A DNA stretch of 64,000 nucleotides, from positions 806,001 to 870,000 of the forward strand of contig CAWGJS010000002.1 of assembly GCA_963822955.1 (NCBI GenBank). Direction: 5' to 3'. Numbering within the stretch: position 1 is the stretch's first letter; the number at the start of each line of letters is the position of its first letter. The stretch is from JAJYUU01 sp963822955. Lineage in GTDB: Bacteria > Actinomycetota > Actinomycetes > Streptosporangiales > Streptosporangiaceae. This document shows positions 25,098-32,772 of the stretch, piece after piece. The notes beneath the pieces are model-generated. The model saw only the letters and a list, made by a program, of their open reading frames with translations, did not search any database and was not told where the DNA came from. The translations under genes were made by a program, and so were the position numbers.

Positions 25098-25574
25098 TCA
25101 GGCTGGGTCCGGCAGCAGGGCCAGCCCGTCACCGGCCGGCTTGGGATGCAAAACCTCGTCGCCGCCCACCAGCACGTCGGCAAAGATGCCCGCCCGCGTC
25201 AGCAGCATCACCGCAGCCCGGTGGCTGGCGCCGGTGAACACGGCCAGCCGGTGCCCGCGCGACCGCAGTGCGCTGAGCACGTCCGCAATGCCGCGGTACG
25301 GGCGCACGGTGGCGCTGGCGAGCTCGTCGTAGTAGGCCTCCGATTCGCCGTCAGCCAGGTCACGGCCGAGCAAGTGCGGCAGCAGCGCCTCGGGCGGCCC
25401 GATCGGATAACTCACGACCACCTGCTCCGGAGTGACCGGCGACCCGCCGAGACGCCGGACTGCGGCCACGAAAGCGCCGGAGACGGCCACCCTTGAGTCA
25501 AGCAGCGTCCCGTCCATATCCCAGACCAGCTGGCAGCCAGGGATTCCAGGGCCGGGCACGCGAGGGCCGGACAC
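25098..25574 (-). CDS. HAD-superfamily hydrolase, C-terminally truncated
   Basis: GTG 25574 gives 158 aa. LVWDMDGTLLDSRVAV carries the nucleophile DxD, a four-helix cap follows (SYPIGPPEALLPHLLGRDL), and VFTGASHR supplies motif II. The protein ends LVGGDEVLHPKPAGDGLALLPDPA, just after the motif III Lys, so motif IV with the magnesium-binding acidic pair is absent. Phosphoglycolate phosphatase-like relatives run about 210-230 aa. It ends 14 bp from the ccdA stop, so loss of the tail by deletion is likely and activity doubtful. Confidence 0.7.
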   Translation of the reverse strand: MSGPRVPGPGIPGCQLVWDMDGTLLDSRVAVSGAFVAAVRRLGGSPVTPEQVVVSYPIGPPEALLPHLLGRDLADGESEAYYDELASATVRPYRGIADVLSALRSRGHRLAVFTGASHRAAVMLLTRAGIFADVLVGGDEVLHPKPAGDGLALLPDPA

Positions 25575-25889
25575 GGTACCGCCAGGTCCGCGGTCAGCCC
25601 GACCGCGGCGGAAGCGGCGGCCCGCCCGTCGCACGTCCGCACCGTCGCACATCCGCCCGGTCGGGCGCGACAGATCACCATCCGTGACCTGCAATCGGTT
25701 GCAGGCAATTGGACGGGCGGCTAACTGTACATTCAGTGCGGAGAAGTGCACACCTACGCGAATAATCGCAGCGGTTAGGCAGGCCCATCCGGCGGTCTGC
25801 CGAACGGTATTCTGTAACCCTCCGTACTGGCCCGACGATCTTGCCTGAAATGGCTTGTATGCTGCCCGTCATGGTGCGAGACTCACGTT

Positions 25890-27239
25890 GTGGCGATCGC
25901 GGTTGGTGGGAAGTTTCCTGACTCTTGTTCCGACAGACGGGCAGGTCAGGCTCGCGACAGCTGGTTCGCGGGCCGCCGCCCGCGAAAACTCCCGACGGCC
26001 GCCGAATTAACTAATGATTATGCCGGCGTTACCGGAGTTTCGAATTACGACCGGCCGTCACAAAGCGCAGCCAGGACGGACAGCGCGGCCGCGCGACGTG
26101 AGCCGGCGAAAACCTCTGTTAATTATTCCGACCTTGAGCCACGTCTTGTTAAAGAGTCCTTCGCGCATCTGATGTCCGAAGGTCCAGTCACGATGGAATA
26201 TTTCTACGCCCGGCTTTTTGCAGCCGATCCGGATATCAAGGCGCTCTTCCCCACGGCTATGACCGCGCAGCGCGACCGCGTGTTCGCCGCTCTCGCCCGG
26301 CTCGTGTGGAGCCTGGACAATCAGCCGGGATGCACGGAAATGCTGGACCAGCTCGGCCGCGATCACCGCCGGTTCGGCGTCACGGACCGCCACTACTCGA
26401 CGTTCCTCGCCGCACTTCGGGACACTGCCGAGCACTTCATCGGCCATGACTGGACACCGGAGACCGCAGCCGCGTGGCAGGGCATGCTCGACTATGTGTC
26501 GGCCAGCATGCGAGCGGCCGCGGCGCGCGACGCGCAGACGTCCCCGCGGTGGTGGACCGCCGAGATCGTCTCCCACGAGCTGCGCTCACCGGGCGTCGCC
26601 GTGCTCCGGCTGCGGACCAGCCAGCCCCTGACGTACCAGGCCGGACAGTACGTCCCCGTGCAGGTCACGCGCTGGCCCCGGGTGTGGCGACGGTATTCGA
26701 TCGCCACTGCGCCGCGCCGCGGCGGCCTGCTCGAGCTGCACGTGCGCGCCGTTCCTGGCGGCCTGGTCAGCAACACGCTGGTCTATCACTCCGAGATCGG
26801 CGACACCGTTCTGCTCGGCGCCGCCGATGGCACCATGACGCTGGCCGACTCTGACCGCGATTTGCTGTGCGTGGCCGGCGGTACCGGGCTTGCCCCCGTT
26901 AAGGCCATCATCGAGCAGGCGCTCGCTACGCCGCTGGCGGACCGCGCGCGGAAGATCACGCTCTTCCTCGGCGCGCGGCAGCATTTCGATCTCTACGACC
27001 TCGATGACCTGCAGCTTCTCGAGTCAGCGTGCCCGTCACTGCGGGTGATTCCGGTGCTGTCGGACGAGCCTGGCTACAACGGCCTCACCGGCCGCCTGCC
27101 TGACGTCGTCCGCGGCCATGGGTTGTTCGAGAACGCCGAGGCATACGTCTGCGGGCCGCCCGCGATGGTCAGCCGCACCGCGGCCCTGCTTGCCGCGAGC
27201 ATCTCGCAGAGCCAGCTGCATCACGACCCGCTCGACTAG
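25890..27239 (+). CDS. Flavohaemoglobin-like protein (globin plus FAD/NAD(P) reductase)
   Basis: Flavohaemoglobins detoxify nitric oxide to nitrate with O2 and NAD(P)H. The globin part starts at LVKESFAHLMSEGP and MEYFYARLFAADPDIKALFP, and has the proximal-His region LGRDHRRFGVTDRHYSTFL. The reductase part has the FAD motif WRRYSIATAP (R-x-Y-S) and NAD-binding VAGGTGLAPVKAIIEQAL and VCGPPAMV. No good start lies near the globin, because later Met codons would cut helix A; GTG 25890 adds about 75 residues of low-complexity N-terminus. That 5' part contains AT-rich patches (GAATTAACTAATGATTATG near 26005; TTAATTATT near 26119) unlike the neighbours. Confidence 0.87.
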   Translation: MAIAVGGKFPDSCSDRRAGQARDSWFAGRRPRKLPTAAELTNDYAGVTGVSNYDRPSQSAARTDSAAARREPAKTSVNYSDLEPRLVKESFAHLMSEGPVTMEYFYARLFAADPDIKALFPTAMTAQRDRVFAALARLVWSLDNQPGCTEMLDQLGRDHRRFGVTDRHYSTFLAALRDTAEHFIGHDWTPETAAAWQGMLDYVSASMRAAAARDAQTSPRWWTAEIVSHELRSPGVAVLRLRTSQPLTYQAGQYVPVQVTRWPRVWRRYSIATAPRRGGLLELHVRAVPGGLVSNTLVYHSEIGDTVLLGAADGTMTLADSDRDLLCVAGGTGLAPVKAIIEQALATPLADRARKITLFLGARQHFDLYDLDDLQLLESACPSLRVIPVLSDEPGYNGLTGRLPDVVRGHGLFENAEAYVCGPPAMVSRTAALLAASISQSQLHHDPLD

Positions 27240-27266
27240 CAAGCGTGCCCGGCTGGCAAGCCCGCT

Positions 27267-27303
27267 CGGCTAGCCCCGCAGGCCTCGCGGCTAGCCCCGC
27301 AGG
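27267..27303. repeat. 16-bp direct repeat across the hydrolase stop codon
   Basis: CGGCTAGCCCCGCAGG occurs at 27267-27282 and 27288-27303, period 21 bp. The second copy includes the TAG stop of the minus-strand hydrolase, so the extreme 3' end of the gene has been tandemly duplicated. Confidence 0.8.
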
Positions 27304-27995
27304 TATATGCCGAAGAACGCGAAGATGCGCTGCCAGGCGTCGGCCGCGTCCTCCGGCTGGTAGGACATCCGGCCGATCTTGGCGAGCACGGCACCCGCGC
27401 CCGTCGACTCCGTCATGAACCGATGCCCAGCGCCTGGGTAAACGTGCACGTCGTGGGGGACCTCAAGCACCGCCAGTGCGCGCTGCAGTCGCTCCGGATG
27501 CTGAGTCCCCATCGGATCACGCCCGCCGAAGCTGCCGACGATCGGGCACGCGCCGGCCAGTACTCTCTCGGCATCGCGCGGCACATCGCCGTAGTTGACC
27601 GACGCGACGTCGTACCCCGGCCGCGGCGCGCACAGCAGCGCGAACCCGCCGCCAAGGCAGAAGCCGGCCACGCCGGTCTTGCCCGTGCAGTCGGCGCGGC
27701 CTGCAAGGAACCCGCGAGCGCCATCGAGCACGTCGAACGCTGGGCCGCGGCCAGCCCGGAGCTGGCTGAACGCGCTGCGAATACAGCGGATCCAGGACTT
27801 GCCGTCAAACAGGTCTGGTGCCAGGGCCAGGTACCCGTGACTGGCAAACTCGTCGGCCTTGCGGCGGATGTCGTCGTTCAGGCCGAACGCCTCGTGGATC
27901 ACCACGACTGCGGGCCACGGACCGGGCGGGGCGGCCGGCACCGCCAGATAGCCACGCGAGGAGGCGCTGCCGACCGGATAGCTAACGTCGGGCAT
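27291..27995 (-). CDS. Dienelactone hydrolase-family alpha/beta hydrolase
   Basis: ATG 27995 gives 234 aa. The fold is DLH-like: YLAVPAAPPGPWPAVVVIHEAFGL, nucleophile Cys in AGFCLGGGFA, acid Asp in FGGRDPMG, and base His in PGAGHRFM, the classic Cys-Asp-His triad. DLH hydrolyses dienelactone in aromatic catabolism, but this broad family includes many esterases of unknown substrate and no aromatic-degradation genes are adjacent. Its stop codon lies in a small tandem duplication. Confidence 0.88.
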   Translation of the reverse strand: MPDVSYPVGSASSRGYLAVPAAPPGPWPAVVVIHEAFGLNDDIRRKADEFASHGYLALAPDLFDGKSWIRCIRSAFSQLRAGRGPAFDVLDGARGFLAGRADCTGKTGVAGFCLGGGFALLCAPRPGYDVASVNYGDVPRDAERVLAGACPIVGSFGGRDPMGTQHPERLQRALAVLEVPHDVHVYPGAGHRFMTESTGAGAVLAKIGRMSYQPEDAADAWQRIFAFFGIYLRG

Positions 27996-28249
27996 GGGCA
28001 AACAATGTCACACCCTGCTCGCCTGTCACACCATCCAATCAGCGCCACGAGAAATGCAAGGAACGGGCTGCGAATTGCAGAAAGCACAAGCATCCTCGCG
28101 CTCGATCACTGTCCGCACACAGCTCGCCACAACCCATTACCAGCCGCCACGCATAACAGCAGACTTCAAGTCCGACAGGCAGGTAGAAGAGCGGCGTCAA
28201 GTCCGACACGCCCGCAGAACATGAGCGGGAAATCGATTTGTCGTTGAAA

Positions 28250-30427
28250 TTACTGCCTTCGGCTGGCGCACAGCCGCAGCACGTTGGCGATGACCCGGTG
28301 ACCAGCACCGCCGGCTGCGGTGAGGATCGACTCCGGATGGAACTGCACGCCCCAGCGCCCGCGGGTTGCATCCTCGATAGCCATCACTACGCCATCCGGT
28401 GTCACGGCCGTGACGTCGAACCCGCCGGTTACCTGCTCAGCCCGGGCGTGCAGGGAGTGGTACCGGGCGGCCGTGAACTCGGCCGGCAGGCCGGCCAGCA
28501 GCTCGCCGCCGAGCACCTGGACCTGACCCGGCTTCCCGTGCACCGGCGTGCTCAGCAGCCCGAGCGAGCCGCCCGCGTGCTCCACCATCGCCTGCAGGCC
28601 GAGGCACACCCCGAAGACCGGCAGGCCGCGCTCGTCCAGCGCGCTCAGCAGCTTGTCGCACTCGAAGTCGGCCGGGCGGCCCGGTCCCGGTGACAGCACC
28701 ACGAGATCCGGGGCGAACTCATCGAGCAGCCCGATGTCGAATCCCGCGCGCAACGTGCTGACCTCGGCGCCCTGCTCGGCGAAGTAGCCGGCCAGCGTGT
28801 GCACGAACGAGTCCTGATGATCGACCAGGAGCACCCGCAGCCCGTCGCCAGGGCGGGCGGCGGGCGTGCCCCGTTCCCGGTCGGAAGGCCTGGCCCCGCC
28901 TGCCTGGCCCGCTTCCTGCCCGGCGGCCTCCGCCAGGGCTTCCAGCAGTGCGCGCGCCTTGAGCGCGGTCTCGCGCTCCTCCTCCGCCGGATCAGAGTCG
29001 AACAGCAGCGTCGCACCCACGCGGACCGCTGCCACCCCCGCGGAGATATGCGCCGTGCGCAGGGTCAGGCCGGTGTTCATCCCGCCGTCAAAGCCGATCC
29101 AGCCCACCGCCCCGCCGTACCACCGCCGCGGCGACGTCTCGTGATCCTCGATGAACTGGATGGCCCAGTTCTTCGGCGCACCGGTGACGGTCACCGCCCA
29201 CATGTGGGTGAGGAATGCGTCCAGCGCGTCAAAGCCCGGGCGCAGCCTGCCCTCTACATGATCCACCGTGTGGATCAGCCTGCTGTACATCTCGATCTGC
29301 CGGCGGCCGATCACCTTGACGCTGCCCGGCACGCAGACCCTCGACTTGTCGTTGCGGTCCACGTCGGTGCACATGGTCAGCTCGGACTCTTCCTTGGACG
29401 AGGTCAGCAGCGCGCGGATCTGTGCCGCATCGCCGATCGCGTCAGCGCCGCGGGCGATGGTGCCCGAGATCGGGCAGGTCTCGACCCGGTCGCCGGTGAC
29501 CCGGACGTACATCTCGGGCGAGGCGCCGACCAGGTACTCGTCACCGCCGAGGTTGAAGAAGAACTCGTACGGCGCCGGGTTCCGCTCCCGCAGGCGCTCG
29601 AACAATGCCGCCGGAGCCGGGCACCGGGCGTAAAAGGTGTGCCCCGGCACGACCTCGAACAGGTCACCGCGGGCGAACTTCTTCCTGGCCTGCTCCACGA
29701 CCTTGGCGTACTCCCCAGGAACCGGGTCAGCCGGAAGATCAGCATCTACCGGGCCGGGAACGGGGCCGCCGGCGGAACCGACGCCCGCCGCCCTCGGCAG
29801 CCCGGCGGTGTGGCCGGCCTCGGTCTCGAAGTCGTAGCTGAACCGGGTGGCTGTCTCCCGCTTGCGGTCGACGACCCAGAGCTGATCCGGCAGATGCAGG
29901 ACCAGGTCACGGGCGCTGCCATCGCGCTCAAGCCGCTGGCGCACCGGCTCGAACTGGAACGCGAGGTCATACCCGAACGCCCCGTAGAAGCCGAGATGCT
30001 GGTCTGGCCCGGCGAAGGCAGCCATGATCTCCCGCAGCGCGGAGAACACGGTCGGCTGGCGGCTGCGCTGTTCCTCGGTGAAGACCTGGCCGGACGGGAC
30101 CACTGTGACCTCGGCGTAGCCGTCCCCGGCTTCGACCTCCCCGGCGCCCGCCAGGGCTGTCGCGATCGCCGGCAACAGCACCAGGCCCCGCCGGTTGAGT
30201 GCCCGCACGGTGACCGTACGGCTGCGGGCGGTGATCTCAACCGGCGGGTCGACGTAGGCGAGGTGCCAGCGGCTGTACCGGCCTGGGTACTCCATGCCAG
30301 AGCTGAGCACCCCGCCGGGCCGGTCCTGCACCTGCCGGGTGATCTCGTCCAACTGGCCGCGATCGAATTCCTCCGCGACGCGGAGCACGCGGACGCCGCC
30401 GGCGGTCAGGTAACTCGTCTGATTCAT
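28250..30427 (-). CDS. trpEG: Fused anthranilate synthase TrpEG
   Basis: Converts chorismate and glutamine to anthranilate for tryptophan, or for a secondary metabolite. ATG 30427 gives 725 aa. Residues 1 to about 510 are component I (ETCPISGTIARGAD; TMCTDVDRNDKSRVC; MWAVTVTGAPKNWAIQFI). After a Gly/Ala-rich linker, component II is a class I glutamine amidotransferase with nucleophile FGVCLGLQAM, SPGPGRPADF and the His/Glu in VQFHPESILT. Single-chain TrpEG occurs in rhizobia and some actinomycetes. A Trp-rich leader peptide and an attenuator hairpin upstream show control by tryptophan, which favours a primary-metabolism role. No other trp gene is in the window. Confidence 0.94.
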   Translation of the reverse strand: MNQTSYLTAGGVRVLRVAEEFDRGQLDEITRQVQDRPGGVLSSGMEYPGRYSRWHLAYVDPPVEITARSRTVTVRALNRRGLVLLPAIATALAGAGEVEAGDGYAEVTVVPSGQVFTEEQRSRQPTVFSALREIMAAFAGPDQHLGFYGAFGYDLAFQFEPVRQRLERDGSARDLVLHLPDQLWVVDRKRETATRFSYDFETEAGHTAGLPRAAGVGSAGGPVPGPVDADLPADPVPGEYAKVVEQARKKFARGDLFEVVPGHTFYARCPAPAALFERLRERNPAPYEFFFNLGGDEYLVGASPEMYVRVTGDRVETCPISGTIARGADAIGDAAQIRALLTSSKEESELTMCTDVDRNDKSRVCVPGSVKVIGRRQIEMYSRLIHTVDHVEGRLRPGFDALDAFLTHMWAVTVTGAPKNWAIQFIEDHETSPRRWYGGAVGWIGFDGGMNTGLTLRTAHISAGVAAVRVGATLLFDSDPAEEERETALKARALLEALAEAAGQEAGQAGGARPSDRERGTPAARPGDGLRVLLVDHQDSFVHTLAGYFAEQGAEVSTLRAGFDIGLLDEFAPDLVVLSPGPGRPADFECDKLLSALDERGLPVFGVCLGLQAMVEHAGGSLGLLSTPVHGKPGQVQVLGGELLAGLPAEFTAARYHSLHARAEQVTGGFDVTAVTPDGVVMAIEDATRGRWGVQFHPESILTAAGGAGHRVIANVLRLCASRRQ

Positions 30428-30474
30428 GTCGCCCTCGGGGGGATCGTGCCCGGCGGGCCGGCAGCCACACAGCA

Positions 30475-30504
30475 AAGGCGGCCGCCGTGCCGGGCGGTCG
30501 CCTT
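30475..30504 (-). terminator. Attenuator hairpin in trpEG leader
   Basis: On the minus strand, AAGGCGACCGCC and GGCGGCCGCCTT pair around a 6-nt loop with one A-C mismatch, and the run continues TTTGCTGTG. It lies between the leader peptide stop (30541) and the trpEG start (30427), as expected for a transcription attenuator. Confidence 0.7.
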
Positions 30505-30540
30505 GTCTGGTGGTCTGCTTGCGCGCGAACCTGGCACCGC

Positions 30541-30585
30541 CTAATGGCGGCGCCACCAGCCTGCCGTGAGCTGCTGAACGCGCAT
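30541..30585 (-). CDS. trpL: trp leader peptide, 14 aa with tandem Trp codons
   Basis: ATG 30585 encodes MRVQQLTAGWWRRH and stops with TAG. Two adjacent Trp codons, in a reading frame of this size, 37 nt before a hairpin and upstream of anthranilate synthase, are the hallmarks of ribosome-mediated attenuation. Ribosome stalling at the Trp pair when charged tRNA-Trp is scarce should favour an antiterminator and let trpEG be transcribed. Confidence 0.75.
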   Translation of the reverse strand: MRVQQLTAGWWRRH

Positions 30586-30721
30586 GCGCGCAGCTTAGCA
30601 GGCCTCCGGCGCGGCCGGGTACGTCCGGCCGGGCATCGCCTTCAGCCTCTCCTGTCGGCCGACCGCGGGGCGGCGACTCCGCGACCGTGCCAGCCAACCG
30701 GCCTTGGGCGGGCTAGAGGGC

Positions 30722-30795
30722 AGCGATTGGGATTCTCGGCGGTAGTTGCTGAGAATCCCAATCGTTGACTGGCTTCGCTGAGAATCCCAATCGTT
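30722..30795. repeat. Three copies of a 16-19-bp element, one inverted
   Basis: GCTGAGAATCCCAATCGTT is repeated exactly at 30748-30766 and 30777-30795 (period 29 bp). An inverted copy, AGCGATTGGGATTCTC, lies at 30722-30737. The inverted copy can pair with either direct copy, giving two alternative 15-16-bp hairpins. It sits just after the SIMPL gene stop and upstream of the trp leader, so it may be a terminator, an operator or a mobile remnant. Confidence 0.85.
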
Positions 30796-30807
30796 AATGC
30801 GTCTGGG

Positions 30808-31578
30808 TCAGGTCGCGTAGACGATGGTGACCGACACCGACAGCTGCTGGGTGCCTGGCGAGATCTTGACCGCCGCGTGGCCGCTGGTAGCGGCAGCGTT
30901 GTCGAACGGGAGCGGTTCCGGCTGCTGCTGCTGCTGGACCGGAGTGACGCTGATAACTTGCCCGAGCGGCGTGCCGAGCGCGCGGGCGAACTGCTCCGCC
31001 TGGGCCCGCCCGTCCGCCACCGCCTTTGCCCTGGCTGCTGCCATCAGCGGGCCGGTGCTGGTGAGGTTCAGTGCCACATTGTCGACGGAGACCGCGTTCC
31101 CGCCGGCGCGCACGGCGGCAGTGATCTGGCCGCCCGCCACCCCGAGGTGGTTCAGCGTCGCCGTCAGCGACTCGGTGACGCCGTAGCTGGTGATCTCGCC
31201 GTTGTTGTTGTAGTTGGGCGAGATGTTCAGGTCGGATGTCTGGATGTCAGCGGCTTTGACGCCGCGACCACGCAGCGCCATCGTCACCTTGCGGACGTCT
31301 GCGTTGGCCTGGTTCAGCGCGGAGGTGACGTCGTAGCCGCTCGCCTGAACGTTCATGGACACGATCAGCTGGTTGGGAACGCCGGTCACGGTTCCGGTGC
31401 CGGTCACGGTAATGCGGCCGGCGGACTGCGATGGGCTGATAGTAGCGGCATCGGCAGGCGTGCCCGAGGAGGAGCTACTCCCCGCGCGAGTGCCGACGCT
31501 GTACGCGCCGATAAGCAGCGCCGCGGCCGCGACGCCGGTTGCCGCTGCGAGATACCTGGGTGAGGTGGTGATGGCCAT
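30808..31578 (-). CDS. Exported SIMPL-domain (DUF541) protein
   Basis: ATG 31578 has GCAGGAG upstream; 256 aa. An N-terminal helix YLAAATGVAAAALLIGAYSVG is a signal or anchor. From GRITVTGTGTVTGVPNQLIV the protein follows the SIMPL/DUF541 family: long helix with ALNQANADVRKVTMALRGRGVKAADIQTSDLNISPNY in pieces, LGVAGGQITAAVRAGGNAVSVDNVALNL, and ARAKAVADGRAQAEQFARALG. These proteins form periplasmic or surface oligomers of unclear function, often linked to oxidative stress. A poly-Gln stretch (QQQQQPEPLPF) lies near residue 220. Confidence 0.85.
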   Translation of the reverse strand: MAITTSPRYLAAATGVAAAALLIGAYSVGTRAGSSSSSGTPADAATISPSQSAGRITVTGTGTVTGVPNQLIVSMNVQASGYDVTSALNQANADVRKVTMALRGRGVKAADIQTSDLNISPNYNNNGEITSYGVTESLTATLNHLGVAGGQITAAVRAGGNAVSVDNVALNLTSTGPLMAAARAKAVADGRAQAEQFARALGTPLGQVISVTPVQQQQQPEPLPFDNAAATSGHAAVKISPGTQQLSVSVTIVYAT

Positions 31579-31663
31579 GACGGGTCTCCTGCTCCGCGGG
31601 GTGCTGCCTCCCATCGGACGCGGCGCAGCACCGCCCGGTTCCGCCTGTCGCTGCAATCACTGT

Positions 31664-31700
31664 CAGTCAGAAGTCGATCCGGGCAGTCAGAAGTCGATCC
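31664..31700. repeat. 17-bp direct repeat across the cyclodeaminase stop codon
   Basis: CAGTCAGAAGTCGATCC occurs at 31664-31680 and 31684-31700, period 20 bp. The second copy contains the stop and last codons of the minus-strand gene ending at 31687, so its 3' end is tandemly duplicated, like the case at 27267. Confidence 0.85.
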
Positions 31701-32685
31701 AGGTGCCGGCGCCGCCCCCCGCGGCGAGCTGATAGATGCGACTGGCCGCAGCCAGGTCCTCGATCGCCAGCCCGAGCGATTCGAACACGGTGATCTCGTC
31801 CGCGCTGGCCCGCCCCGGCGCGGTACCGACCAGCAGCTGACCCAGCTCCGCGCGGACCTGGCTCTCTGTTACGGCTCCTTCGGCCGCGGCCAGCCGGTAG
31901 TCGCCCGACTCTGTCAGCAGCGAGTCGCGGCGGTCGGCGAACAGGACTGCGGCCGCCACCGTCGCGGTGTCCAGCTCGCGCTGGTGCGGCAGGCAGGCGC
32001 CGACTGCGTTGATGTGAGCTCCCGGCGCGATCCAGTCTCGGTGCAGGACCGGCTGCGCGGAGCTGGTCGCAGTGACGATGATGTCGGCTGCGGTGACAGC
32101 GTCCTGCGCCGACTGGCAGGCCATGAGAGGCGCGGCGGTTTGCCCAGCCAGGCTTGCAGCGAACTGCTCGGCCCGCGCCGGGTCGCGGCCCGCCACGCGG
32201 ATGCGGCTCAGCCGGAGCGCGCCATCCAGCGCTAGGACGTGCGCCCGTGCCTGGACGCCTGTGCCGATGACGGCCAGGTCGCCGGCATCCGGGCGGGCCA
32301 GCAGCTCAGTCGCGACTACCGAGACGGCGGCCGTCCGTATCTCGGTAACCGCCGAGGCGTTGAGCACAGCTACTGGCTCGCCGGTGGCACCGCTGGACAG
32401 CAGAACCACGCCCTGGTGCGTGTCGAGCCCGGCGGCCGGGTTTGCCGGGGTGATGCAGATGGCCTTCAGCCCGTAGGCCGCATCGAACCCGTCCTCGCCG
32501 TTCAGGTAGGACGGCATGAGCGCCATCAGCCCGGCCGCGCCCTCCGGGCGGATGATCGTGCGCAGCGGCTGCTGCGCCCGTCCGGACGCCAGCGCCATGA
32601 GTGCTCCGCGCATCGCCTCGGCGCAGTCGTTGTAGCCGAGCAGCGCGTGCACGTCCGCAGCGGACAGGACCAGTAGCTGCCGCAT
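31687..32685 (-). CDS. Ornithine cyclodeaminase/mu-crystallin family dehydrogenase
   Basis: ATG 32685 gives 332 aa. The family features are visible: LMALMPSYLNGEDGFDAAYGLKAIC in segments, the substrate-carboxylate region, Rossmann motif LAVIGTGVQARAHVLAL (near residue 135), and PGAHINAVGACLPHQRELD. Members include ornithine cyclodeaminase, alanine dehydrogenase and imine reductases, all NAD(P)-dependent. The substrate cannot be assigned. It diverges from the molybdenum hydroxylase gene across about 87 bp, so the two may act on a common nitrogen compound, which is inference. Confidence 0.88.
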   Translation of the reverse strand: MRQLLVLSAADVHALLGYNDCAEAMRGALMALASGRAQQPLRTIIRPEGAAGLMALMPSYLNGEDGFDAAYGLKAICITPANPAAGLDTHQGVVLLSSGATGEPVAVLNASAVTEIRTAAVSVVATELLARPDAGDLAVIGTGVQARAHVLALDGALRLSRIRVAGRDPARAEQFAASLAGQTAAPLMACQSAQDAVTAADIIVTATSSAQPVLHRDWIAPGAHINAVGACLPHQRELDTATVAAAVLFADRRDSLLTESGDYRLAAAEGAVTESQVRAELGQLLVGTAPGRASADEITVFESLGLAIEDLAAASRIYQLAAGGGAGTWIDF

Positions 32686-32772
32686 CACTGCATCACATCT
32701 CCGCTTCTCCGCTGATGGGGCACAACTTAGCGCGGGCGAACCGGTCACGCGCCTTCGGCTAAGGTCGATGGT

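Noticed and set aside
28166..28208. TCAAGTCCGACA repeated 31 bp apart in the gap before trpEG's 3' end
   Set aside because: Only 12 bp and two copies; no inverted form or nearby gene start to give it meaning.
28799..30544. 581-codon plus-strand open frame opposite trpEG
   Set aside because: Antisense to clear TrpEG motifs; Arg/His/Gln/Pro-rich shadow typical of GC-rich coding DNA.
30722..30795. CRISPR array
   Set aside because: Only two direct copies with a 10-bp gap, no cas genes, and an inverted third copy.
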